A DNA stretch of 64,000 bases from Athene noctua (lineage: Eukaryota; Chordata; Aves; Strigiformes; Strigidae): NCBI RefSeq assembly GCF_965140245.1, contig NC_134038.1:42900348-42964347 (forward strand). Reading direction: 5' to 3'. A program made the position numbers and the translations under genes. Within the stretch, counting starts at the first letter, position 1. The number at the start of each line of letters is the position of its first letter. The notes under the pieces are model-generated. The model was not told the DNA's origin, searched no databases, and saw only the letters and a program-made list of their open reading frames with translations. Positions 11,001 through 20,500 of the stretch are shown here, piece after piece.

Positions 11001-11579
11001 GTAACTGCAGGTTAAGACAGGAAAGCCTTCTTTATTTGGTTCATAGAACAGCAGCAATCATTTGCATATTGTGGCCAAGCATTTTAGCATCAGCTTTTTA
11101 GCTAACTTGGTCTCTGATAGCCCCATAGTTTGCTCTTTTCTAAGTTACATAAAAGTAATTCAGAAGAAATTGGTATTGAATAGCCATTTGGCATAGTAAT
11201 AACAGGGTGTTTACTGTCATAATAAAATATTCTGAAACAGAAAATTAGCTACACAAAAAGACCTTGGAATGTTCATGTACCTAACACAGCCTTATCCTCA
11301 TAGGATCAAGAAATGAATAGTCTTCAGAACTGGGCTAAACGTGTTCTGGAGCTTGAGGAAACAGTGTCTTCCCTGCAAAAAGAACTCGATGAACGGAAAA
11401 AGCCTTTCTCTCTAGAGGAGCCAAAACAACAAAAACCCGGGAGAGGTTTGTTGGCCAACCTGAAATCAACAGTAGCAGCCACTGCTAGTACACCTCTTGG
11501 TAAAGGTTGGGGAAAGTATGAAGATGCCTCATCCTCTTCAAGAAAACAAATACTGTTGGCTTATAAAGCAAAAGAATAA
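1860..11579 (+). CDS. KIF20-family mitotic kinesin (KIF20A-like), 3' part, nine exons
   Basis: This is the C-terminal half of a plus-end kinesin of the KIF20 (kinesin-6) family, whose members work at the spindle midzone in cytokinesis. Nine exons with consistent phases (1860-2006, 2598-2763, 4074-4244, 4901-5040, 6306-6471, 8082-8199, 8283-8350, 10000-10119, 11304-11579) encode 456 residues up to a TAA stop. The first two exons hold the end of the motor: the switch II motif DLAGSER, then the PFRESKLT and MIVNIN motifs and the FSAIAKQ end of the head. About 352 residues follow, with an acidic linker, coiled-coil stalk segments and a basic Ser/Thr-rich tail. That length is close to the post-motor part of KIF20A. 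By eye the motor resembles KIF20A (CMIVN, ASTY, ETLHV) more than KIF20B. Multiple introns rule out a processed retrocopy. It is convergent with LYN. Orthology (KIF20A or a third KIF20 paralogue) needs phylogeny. Confidence 0.9.
2598..2763 (+). CDS. Kinesin exon: end of motor domain
   Basis: Base 2598 completes the split Lys codon after the AAG acceptor. The frame reads through PFRESKLTRLFQ, CMIVNIN and KFSAIAKQ, the last conserved block of the KIF20 motor head. It ends in phase 0 at GTAAGA. The methionine at its start is internal, not an initiation codon. Confidence 0.93.
4074..4244 (+). CDS. Kinesin exon: neck and acidic linker
   Basis: Phase 0 on both sides, 57 codons, acceptor TTTTCTAG and donor GTAGAT. 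The product starts VTQTIPTKSF and becomes rich in Asp, Glu and Ser, matching the acidic linker after the head of KIF20A. If the donor were ignored the frame would run on and stop at about 4383, so a retained intron would truncate the protein there. Confidence 0.88.
4901..5040 (+). CDS. Kinesin exon: start of stalk coiled coil, GC donor
   Basis: Acceptor AATTTAG, then a heptad-like charged frame (DLLKTTENLKEKL, later MAEAMFRQLLETEEAW). It must end after two bases of a Ser codon to join the next exon in frame. The donor at that point is GCAAGT, not GT, so the downstream intron is of the minor GC-AG type. Confidence 0.9.
5083..5143. repeat. AT-rich alternating dyad
   Basis: A run of alternating purine-pyrimidine sequence dominated by CATA/TATG, with 5083-5093 complementary to 5134-5143. 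It lies 42 bases after the GC donor. It is probably a decayed (TA/CA) microsatellite. Confidence 0.6.
5901..5924. repeat. C12-A12 homopolymer junction
   Basis: Twelve C followed by twelve A, with further A-rich sequence to about 5960. Low complexity; exact lengths may be affected by sequencing. Confidence 0.9.
6306..6471 (+). CDS. Kinesin exon: stalk
   Basis: Starts after CTCTTCAG and completes the split Ser codon. It encodes NRLEDMKDYYEEKLE and a further helical stretch ending AEQEKVE. The YEEKL block aligns by eye with the stalk of human KIF20A (MYEEKL). It ends in phase 0 at GTATGA. Confidence 0.9.
8082..8199 (+). CDS. Kinesin exon: coiled coil
   Basis: Acceptor TCTTTTCAG. It encodes DRESKILQLEKQLDEQSG and on to ENNMEL, a clear heptad pattern. 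It ends after one base of an Asp codon at a GTAGGA donor. The intron that follows is only 83 bases. Confidence 0.88.
8283..8350 (+). CDS. Kinesin exon: short coiled-coil exon
   Basis: 68-base exon that completes the split Asp codon after TTTTGCCTATAG. It encodes LMNKTMKRANEGLQKQCKE and ends in phase 0 with Glu-Glu at a GTAGCT donor. Confidence 0.85.
9465..9484. repeat. T20 homopolymer
   Basis: Twenty consecutive T in a kinesin intron. No recognisable element is attached on either side. Confidence 0.9.
10000..10119 (+). CDS. Kinesin exon: coiled coil
   Basis: Forty codons, phase 0 at both ends, acceptor TATTTTCAG and donor GTTTGT. The frame LIKSLKFKIQKLNETLLE followed by KKMAEENSQLK is a strong coiled coil and continues without a break into the last exon. 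Confidence 0.9.
11304..11579 (+). CDS. Kinesin last coding exon: coiled-coil end and tail, stop
   Basis: Acceptor CCTCATAG. The exon encodes 91 residues. The first half finishes the coiled coil (ELEETVSSLQKELDERKK). Then comes a basic, Ser/Thr-rich, probably disordered tail with a Thr-Pro site in ASTPLGKG, ending AYKAKE before TAA. KIF20A also ends in a basic tail with Ser/Thr-Pro sites; phosphorylation here is inference. Confidence 0.9.
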   Translation, partial: DQEMNSLQNWAKRVLELEETVSSLQKELDERKKPFSLEEPKQQKPGRGLLANLKSTVAATASTPLGKGWGKYEDASSSSRKQILLAYKAKE

Positions 11580-12210
11580 TATTTGATTATTCAAGGAGTG
11601 CAATTACTGGACTTCTTTATCAATCTTAAACTCTTAGTAGCTTTTTCTTGCTCTTAGATGCCATTTTCACTGTCATGTTAACTGACAAGAATGTTTAATA
11701 TGGAACTTCTTAAATTGAATCAGAGTTGAATTTAGAGCTATATAAGTTTAGATCTAAACTTGTGGTTTTATTGTTGATACCGGGATGTGATTTAAGATAT
11801 ATATAATTTTAATTCTTTAGTAACTGCCATCATGGTTTTCTATACTGATAAACATGTGATTCATGCAAATTGGGATGTTCCTCATCTGCTGCTTGTTACC
11901 TTTTTAAATTAAGTATTTCATTTCATTGTTGTTCCTAGAAATCAGGTGGCTTGTAAACTTAATCTCAAGTGGTTAAAATAGCTTGGTTCTTCAGTTAATA
12001 TTCTGGTTTTGACTTGGAGACTGCCATCTTGGGACCAAAGTGAGCAAATTGCTAAGAGGCAACAAAATGAAGTCTTAGCTGACTCCTTGCTATTTTTCAG
12101 CTAACTTGATTTTGGAAAGGAGCTTGATTTTAATATAACTTGAGTTTCTACTAAGAATATGTATTAATCTTTGAAAAATCGATAATAAAATTTTCCATTG
12201 CCAAATTAAG
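11580..12210 (+). other. Probable 3' UTR of the KIF20A-like gene
   Basis: Follows the TAA stop and runs as AT-rich non-coding sequence to a candidate poly(A) signal at 12184. The end is inferred from the hexamer alone. Confidence 0.5.
12184..12189 (+). terminator. Candidate poly(A) signal AATAAA for the kinesin
   Basis: Canonical AATAAA about 605 bases after the stop, with U-rich sequence just downstream. A second AATAAA at 12250-12255 is an alternative. Only transcript data can decide between them. Confidence 0.5.
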
Positions 12211-12259
12211 CTCTGACTGTTCATTTTATAAAGGTGAGAAAATCAGTGAAATAAAGATA

Positions 12260-13619
12260 AGGAAAGATCGTAAACTTAGAGGCCAAATGATGACTGACAT
12301 AGGATCTTGAGTTGAAAGATTCATAGCTCTGATTATATTACTTACCTTTATCTAGTAACTCAGGGAACAGACTGGAGCATGGTAAAATTAGAAATAGCTT
12401 TCTTAGAGCCATTTCAGTCAGAAAAAACCTCCCCTCCTCACTGACTACTGTGAAAGTACCGTACCTGTAAGTGCTGGAGGGTTGCTTTAGAGCAAGGCAG
12501 AATCCATAAGTAAATTGTATTCATTAGTCCCTGTAATGCTGTTTTTGTTTCTCATACCGGAAGGGGACCCAGTTCAGAGGCAGAACCTCACTCTCCCTGT
12601 GGAGACACTAGGTGGTGCAGCCTTCCTGTGTGACACTGGGGACAGCCCTCTGGTGTGACTGTTGCCAGGTTTTTTTGAGTTTGAGGTTGGTCTGTGCAAA
12701 TGCAGTGATAAGTAATCACTCTGTCTTTAAGCAGGCTGGAGATGAAGCACCTGAGCCAGTGCTGTTCTCATGTTTTGAACTGTTCCTGTTAAATATTGGT
12801 TATCTGGCTCCAGTAGTTCTAAAGGCCTATGATCCCTTCAGGGTAAAATTTCTAAAATATTATTCTATTCCCACACAGACTAGTCCAGCTATCAAAAAAT
12901 ACTTTGATGTAGTGAATACAATGCACTGAGTGTTGATCCCCTGAATATGAAAGCTGTTCTCTAAGAACAGCAATATTCAAATGGAAGTTAAAAAAAAATT
13001 TATCAGAACAGGCTAATGCTGGAAACTTGCTATAATACCATTTCAGATGATCTAGTGCTACATCTTGAGAGTTTGTGACTTGTCTGAAAGTGTATGTTAG
13101 CAGGTTTATGTAACACTAACTATAAACTCTTATTCCCTGAGCAACTGCTGTTTCCATGTTTCCCTCCTACTTCCCAGAGCTCTTTGGCTACAGGAAATGG
13201 TTTGAAAGACAAGGCTACATTGTCTTAAGGAAAAAAAAAAAAAAAACCAAAACAAACCAAAACAGCTTAAAATGAAGCCTGTAGTGAAGTATTGACCATT
13301 TCATAACTGTAACATTTTCCAAAGAGTTGCAATGGACTATGTTGCCGTTACATTCAAGACTTCTGAGAAGTGTTTTACAGGACAGCTGAGGAGTGACTTC
13401 CTTTCTTCCTGCCTGCCTTCCAGACCAAAAAGAAACCCTAACAAAGATGCACAAAGAGCTGGTTTGGCCCTTTTCAGCTTCTCAAAGCTGAACGGGTGTA
13501 AGGAAAGCAGAATCCATTAATCTTGATGGTGGTGATGAACAGAGGTTCCCCTGTTCCACATGAAGCTACCACTCTGGATAGAACATCAGCCATTTGTTTT
13601 ATCTCAAATTACAACCATA
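12260..13619. other. Intergenic gap between convergent genes
   Basis: About 1.4 kb between the inferred poly(A) sites of the kinesin and LYN. It contains an A16 run at 13231-13246 and no recognisable gene. A 105-codon open frame at 12612-12929 has no recognisable domain and is treated as chance. Confidence 0.55.
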
Positions 13620-15070
13620 CAACTTGCTTCAGATTAAGTGTTTATTAAAATTAAAAATCACCATACAATAGAAACTATTTACATATTTAACTGTGATAGT
13701 CTGCTTAAACTGCACAGTTTGACTGAAGGAAGCCAATAGAAAAGCAATGAGTATTTATGCTGCTGAACTTCCAACTGCAGGCACACTGAAGCTTTATCAA
13801 AAGGGTTTTAAGCTTCTGCAGAGTACCATCTGCCTAAATAATTGGGCTGAGGGGTGGCAAAGATGTACTGGGTTTCAGCTGTAAGAACCAGTGTCACCCT
13901 GAGAAAAAAAAACATGTAACCAGTAATCTATGCTGTAGTTACATTGCAAGTGCACTAGCTCAGCTGTTTTGGTAAGTAATTTGATTGAATATTTGATATG
14001 TAGAGTTCAGCAAACTGCGTTTGCTGTTATGAATTAGATTTATATACTGAGCCACAAACCTATAGTGTACTGCAGTGTAACTTGGTATCTTATTACATAT
14101 TTCTACAAATGTTTTTTGAGAGTGCTAGAACTAGTTTTAGCTTTAAAACAGATTTGAGGTTAGTTGATTAAAGCAGCAAAAATACAAGGAATATTCTTGA
14201 ATAATCACAGAGGATTAAAAATTAAGATTAAAATATTTTCACTGGTAACAGTCTCAGTGACTGCAATGAAAGTATTAACTTCCTTCAAAATCCTGTGCTT
14301 TCCCAGGAACTTCAGATGATGACTTTGGCGTTGTGGGAAACTGAAGGTTGAACACAGAGCTGTCATGTGTGTCCATATTGCACTTCTGCACCTGTGATGG
14401 TTGTGTGATGCTTTGAAAATTATTTTAAATTTAGTATGAGTAATACAGCAGTAAAACAGAATCATCTTCAGTGTAAAGAGTTACATATATAAACCTTCCT
14501 TAATGGGAATCATGACACTGTTTAAAAAGTCTTGCAAGAGGTGACTACTCCAGATACTAATGTGAAATAACAAGGATATAAAAATAACTTTCACAATATG
14601 CTGCATTTCAAAAAAGATGATTTAAGACCATCACCATGTCTTAAATCGGTAAGTTCTCCTTCATGACTTTTTCTTTTGAAAACAGCTGTTTGTGCACCTT
14701 CTTGCCCCTTTTGTAAAGGTCTTGTAATGCATTGCATGACTTTTAGATCCTAAGAAGGCATTGTCAAACTGTACCAGTGCATGGTCGCTTTTCTTCCTTC
14801 TCCCTCCCCACCCCAAAAAGCCTCCTTGCTTTGGGATGCTTCTGCAGATGCAAAACACAGAGCATTTCAGGAGAACTCCAAGCTTTAGAGGAACAGTTTC
14901 AAACAAATAAAACCATTATTATTTTCTCTGCAGAATTACTTTTTCCTTCAGCATTTCAGCTTCCACACTCAGTTAAGACATCCAAACTCATGAAGTAATT
15001 GGTTTGAGCAGTCTGTCCAAAAAACAGTCTGTGCCAATGATCAATGTCAATAGAAAAAGTGTTCTTTGTT
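13620..15070 (-). other. LYN: Probable 3' UTR of LYN
   Basis: Sequence between the LYN stop codon (15073-15071) and the only minus-strand AATAAA nearby (13646-13641). It would give a 3' UTR of about 1.45 kb. It holds AT-rich sequence and no coding signal. Confidence 0.6.
13641..13646 (-). terminator. LYN: LYN poly(A) signal AATAAA
   Basis: TTTATT on the plus strand, i.e. AATAAA on the LYN strand. On the LYN strand it is followed within about 30 bases by a GU-rich stretch, as expected of a cleavage site. Confidence 0.65.
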
Positions 15071-15273
15071 CTATGGCTGTTGTTGATACTGCCCTTCTGT
15101 TGCTGTGTAGAAATCATCAAGCACGCTCTGTAGATAATCAAATGTTGGCCTCTCTTCTGCTCTGTCTTTCCAGCATGTTTTCATAATATCGTAAAGCTCA
15201 GCTGGACAGGTTTCCATGCGTGGCATCCGGTACCCGCGCTGAAGAGCAACCATCACATCTGAATTGCTCATAC
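15071..15273 (-). CDS. LYN: LYN exon 13: C-lobe end, regulatory tail, stop
   Basis: Encodes MSNSDVMVALQRGYRMPR, then CWKDRAEERPTFDYLQSVLD and the tail TATEGQYQQQP before TAG. Tyr509 is the inhibitory site phosphorylated by CSK (Tyr508 in human). Acceptor TTGTTGAAG. Confidence 0.97.
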
Positions 15274-17555
15274 CTTCAACAAAAAAAGAAAGGTTTGGTG
15301 AAATGGTCTCAATTTCTAAAGAAATTATTTTTTCTTTTTTATTTACTTCACTCTAAAGATCTTCACCCAATAATACAAGACTGTTGCTACTTATTAAAGG
15401 TAGCTACTAATATGAGTTTGGTAAACAAGGCTGAGGTGTACACCAGCACCGAGTGACTTGCTCTGAAAATCCTGAGGGGAAGATTTCCATTTCCCCAGTT
15501 GAGTGTAGCGACCTCTTTAGTGCCAAGTCTAACGAGACTGTGGGAGAGATCATAATTCTTGTCTCCAGAACCATGTCTGTTCTGTTCCTCTGACCAGTCC
15601 TGCCACTGTTCTGCTTCCAGCAGTGGTGAGATTCACAGCAGAAGTGCACCCTGGCATCAGCCTTTGTCTCTAGCTGCAGAGCTTCTAACCTGCTTGCTGC
15701 AGACCCCATCCGTACTGACACAAAGAGCAGCCTACCTGTTTGACCACGCTGCCAGTCACCCTGCCCAATATAGGAACTAACAAACTACCAGATTTTATTC
15801 TACATCAGCTTTTGTGTAAGTGCTGCTGATTGCAAGATACTGGACACAGTCACTTGTGGTACTTGTAACAGGCCATTTCCCCTTCCTTCTTCCTTACCCT
15901 ATTGTGCAAAACCATCTTGCCAGCTGTGTGGAGCTTTGCTTTGTTTCCCTGTTACAGTTTTCTTTCAGAGGATAAGAACTATAACTACCAGAATTGCACC
16001 CTGAGTCTCACGTGCCGACTAACGTCACATGAGAGAGGCCTGCCCTGGATTCCATCCTCCTCCTCTCTTTTTTTTCTCCTTCCCACCCCCTATTCCTCTT
16101 TTTAAATCCTTGAGAGATTGATTCACAGAGCAATTTCAACACCTACTCTCAGAAGGTCAGCTATGTCAGGGCCAACAAAAAGACTCACCACTTCCTACCC
16201 AGAAACCTGCCTTTCAGCTTGCCCCTTTCTCTGCAAATCTTATGCAAGCCAGCGGAGTAATTGTGCCAGGATCCCCTCCAGGACACAGACTCTTAAGCTT
16301 TCTGTACTTCAGTGAATGCTATTTCTTCCTATGACAGCATGCAGTAAGCTCCTGTGCTTCAGCTCGGTATTTGCTATCACCAGTGAAGACTTCTCCTTTT
16401 GAGAAGGGTATTCCAGACCCCACAGCCGCTGGCTGCTCCTCAGCCTAAATGCTCCGCGGGGTGCAGTTCTGCCTAAGGCTACAGTTTCTCCCGGTTTTCT
16501 AAAGAACTCAGCTTCCAGTCAGTTGCGTGCAGGACGTTCAGTGCTCCTGCGCAGCCAGTTCCCCAGAGGTGCGGGGAGAGCAGCTGTACCCTGCCAAGAG
16601 GAGGCAGGGCAGGTCCCGCTCCGCGCGAGATCCGCAGTGCAGATGCAGATGTGCGTTCTCCCCAGTACTTGGTGACTGTGCAGCTGTGTGGCTGCAGACT
16701 GTGTGGATCTTTGTACATGTTATCTGACTACTAAAGATATGATTTAAGCCACTTGGCAGGTAAGGACACATTTGACTTACAACCAAATGACAACTTTATC
16801 CGGTATAACTTCTTTGATTATTCAAGATGACTATAGCTGGCTGCAGTTCAAGCATTTTGGCTTTAACCTGTTCTAGAAATTTTGTCAGCCATGTAATCTG
16901 AGTCTGGATCAGAGTGCTTACTTTGGGCATATCTTTTGTATTTTCAGTTCCTCTTTGGAAGGAGAAGTGATGTTTTCCTGAGCTAATACTTCACACGTGT
17001 GTAGAAAAGTATTTTAAAGGTAGCAGTGGAATAGCATATTGTCACAAAATAAGGAATTACTGCTGTATAAATAAAAATAAATACAGAAAGAAAGTCAATA
17101 AAGCATTTTATAAAGAACAGTGATCTGACTGCTTGAGCTTGAAGAAATGGATTGTATATAATGTACGCAGTAAAATAATTACTCATACTATGCAAAGTCT
17201 TAGTTAACTGTGTGCTGCTACATGAGGACTGCTGCTACTGGGCTTTTGTGGAGAAAGGGGATGATTCTGTGGGTTTAAGTACTTCATAGGATTGTACCTA
17301 GATCTAGCGACTACAAGACTGATTGTTACATTCTGAGTGCCAAGGACAAAGCCTGTTTCAGCTAAGCTGCAGGAATAGTATCTGTTAAATAATCATTTAA
17401 GTTCATAAGACAAAAATGAAAAGACTTTTATTAGTACTCCATAGTAAATACCTCATGAACATACTTGCATATGATTGGGCTTTTATTTAGAACAAAAAAA
17501 GGCTTACCTGTCTACCCCACAGTCCAGGAAGTATTCTCAAAATAGCTACTTGTTT

Positions 17556-17587
<32 letters not shown>

Positions 17588-20500
17588 GTGGCTAGAGAGT
17601 TACCTTTCTCATCAAAACTATATCCTACTCAGTAGAAGAGATATATCCCACATGCATATTTGTTATACTTACACCCTCTTAAATGCTAGCAAAGGACATT
17701 AGCTTTAAAGGTTTGGTACATGTCTGTTAATTTATGCTGTGGCACCTGTTAAGCTTCACAGATAAAGACGTATTTCTTTACGTTAGAGCCCGGGAAATTA
17801 TGTGAACACAGTAGTATGGAGGAAGAATCCCACTGTACAGTAAGTAACGTATCTTGTGAAGAGCAGTGGACATAATTGGAATGCAAGTATGGATGTTGCC
17901 AGTATTTGACATACTATATAATCCCCTGGAAATTAGTTTAACAACTAATTCAACTTATTTGCCCAGAGAATCAGATACTTGTAGTTCCTGAAACTATCAT
18001 CCCATTAAATGCTTTGAGTTTCTCAGGAAGAGAAACAGCTGTTGGAATTTAAGAACAAAGATCACAAAAGCTCTGAGTTTCTTGCCCAGAAATGCTTCCT
18101 ACCAAGTTGCCCCGCCTAGATTTTCTTCACAGGTATTAACTACTTGCCAGTTTAAACTCAAACCGTTTCATATGCAGCGTTACGTTGAATACTCTTTAGT
18201 TGCTGGAGCTGGTTGATAGTTGAAAATAATATTCTGAAGCATTCGTATTAGAACTGAGAAATAAATGTACTGTTTCTCTCCAGTGGCTACTGGTTACAAC
18301 TTATCACCAGGTTACTCTTGCCACGCTGGGGGAATTTTCTCAAACCTGTCACATCTCTTCATGTAAATTGGTCACCCATTTATTTTGCTGTCCTTCTGGT
18401 TCTTCAGTATCAACTTTCAGTCTAATAGGCTATTTCAATTTATACTTCTATTTAAAATAGACATATATCCCTCTTTTAGTTTAATGCAAGCAATGTCTAC
18501 AAACTATTAAAATCGTCCAGTATGTAGTCAAGAGTCTTCTGCTTCTAATTGCTGGTTGATAAATGAATCTGCAGTGTATGGCCTGTTTATGGTGCTCATA
18601 AAAAAAAATATTGCCCAGACTTCTGTAGAAGAGATGTTTTCCCACAATAATACAGCAGTACCGTGTCTGCTGTACAGATTGATTTTGTTCTTCAAATAAA
18701 ATATGATATGTTTTACAGAGATAAAGAGAGAGCAGACTTAGCTGCAGCATTAAGTATTGGATTGTGTTTTGTATTTTTGTAGTGCTGGTTTCCAGTTGAG
18801 CTCGTAGGTTTGCTCAGGGAAGGACAATTTTCAAGGCATCCAGAAATAACCTTGTGAGCCCAGCTCAGCATAGGCTACTGTATGGATATATAGGCATATG
18901 CTAACAGGGAAAAAAAAAAAAAAAGTATTCCAACTGTGAAGAACGATGCATTAATCAGCTGCATACAACTCCCATCTGATCCTTCTTGGGGACATGAGCA
19001 GTGTTTGGAATAGCTTTGGGAGGACCTACTGCTCAGTCACATATTTCATAGCCCTTACCTAAAAAAATCCCAGAGCATATGTTTAAACACATAGCTGTGC
19101 AAGCAGCCCTATCACCTCTTGAAATTTAAGGGTGCTACTCTTGAACTTATTGCTCAGTAAGGCTCCAGTCCAGGAAAGCACTTGAGAATGTCTGGTTTGG
19201 CTCTATCTCTTGTATGGAAAGTTGATATGTTCTTCCATAACACAGTATAAAGTTGGCTACCATCACCCCCTTCCTGCTGCCTGAGTCTTGCGGGTGGTCC
19301 AGTTTCCCTGTGTCCAGAGGTGTTGAGCCCACTGTCATTTCAGCAACTCAGGTGTCTGCTCCTTTGCCATCTCTGGCAATTCAGGATGCAGAATTCCAGC
19401 TCCTCATGAAGTGGTGATGAAAATGTTTTCACTGTTTAAACAGCAAGAGCTGCTGCACTAGAAGTGCTGGGAAAAGATTTGCTTAGATGAAATATCTGCT
19501 CTCCCTTTACTGCCTGTAAACAGCAGGATCCTATGGCTTCTTCTCAAAAGTTACTCCATCTATGAGATGTGCAGTACAGGTGAACACGGCTGTACTTTCC
19601 CTATTTGCCCATAAGATAAGAGAATGTAGGTCAATTTTTCATAACTTCAGTAAGCTTAAATGAATGCAGTCTGCTGCCCAGAGTTAATCAGCTATGCCTG
19701 AGATGTGATGATTTTGCATGCATAAAAATACCCTTCATGAAGCTGTCTCTGTCTGCTGGAAACATTAACATATATTTTGCTTAACAGAAAGAAAAATTAA
19801 ACATGAAGCACATAACCATTTTGCAGCTACCTCATGCAGGATGTGTTCCTCTGTGGTCTTGTCGAAGAGTAAATATTCCTAGCAGTACACCAACACTGCT
19901 TTAGGGTCTGCTTTCATATTTGTTTAGATTAGCTAACACTGACAAATTATTACAGCCTATTTGCTAGTGAAAACATGCTTTCTTAGTACTTTCACATATT
20001 ACGATATTAAAAACCCCAGCAGCTTACACAGCGCCATTAGAACACACAGCACTGCATCCTCACTACGGGACTGTGCTGCTGACCGTAAAGCCAGGATCAG
20101 TGACAATCGTCCTTCGCTGCAGCTGTAACACCTTTTGAATATATAAAAATGATTGTGTGTTCATGGCGCCATGAGTCTGTTTGCTGAAATCTACCCCAGA
20201 GAGGCACATGGTTTACACACACAGTGACTACAAGTTTTCAAAGCAGCAACATTACCTGCAAGACATTTTCCAAATTGCTGCTGTGACTACCATCAGATGC
20301 CAGCTCTTTCCCTACGTACTTTCTTTGCTTTTTAACACCAGAGTATAAATACAGAGTAACGGTATAAACACAGGCACATACCTGGATAAGGAATCTTTCC
20401 GTATGTAACAATTTCATACAGGAGAATCCCGAATGACCACACATCAGATTTAATAGTGAAAGATCCATAGTTAATTGCCTCTGGTGCTGTCCATTTAATA

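Larger units (their letters stand above)
2007..11303 (+). other. Introns of the KIF20A-like gene (seven, plus one of 83 bases)
   Basis: The introns are 2007-2597, 2764-4073, 4245-4900, 5041-6305 (GC-AG), 6472-8081, 8200-8282, 8351-9999 and 10120-11303. They hold AT-rich sequence with low-complexity tracts: a C12-A12 run at 5901-5924, a T20 run at 9465-9484, and an AT-rich dyad at 5083-5143. I see no other gene, CR1 copy or RNA gene in them. The open frames of 60-95 codons here look like chance. Confidence 0.75.
15274..20381 (-). other. LYN: LYN intron between exons 12 and 13
   Basis: About 5.1 kb. It contains a GC- and CpG-bearing block near 16.43-16.69 kb, a T29 run at 17559-17587 and an A run near 18909-18924. 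No CR1 copy or gene was recognised. Confidence 0.8.

Noticed and set aside
12612..12929. 105-codon plus-strand open frame between the two genes
   Set aside because: No domain, splice signals or compositional bias; it lies beyond the likely kinesin poly(A) site and is best explained as chance.
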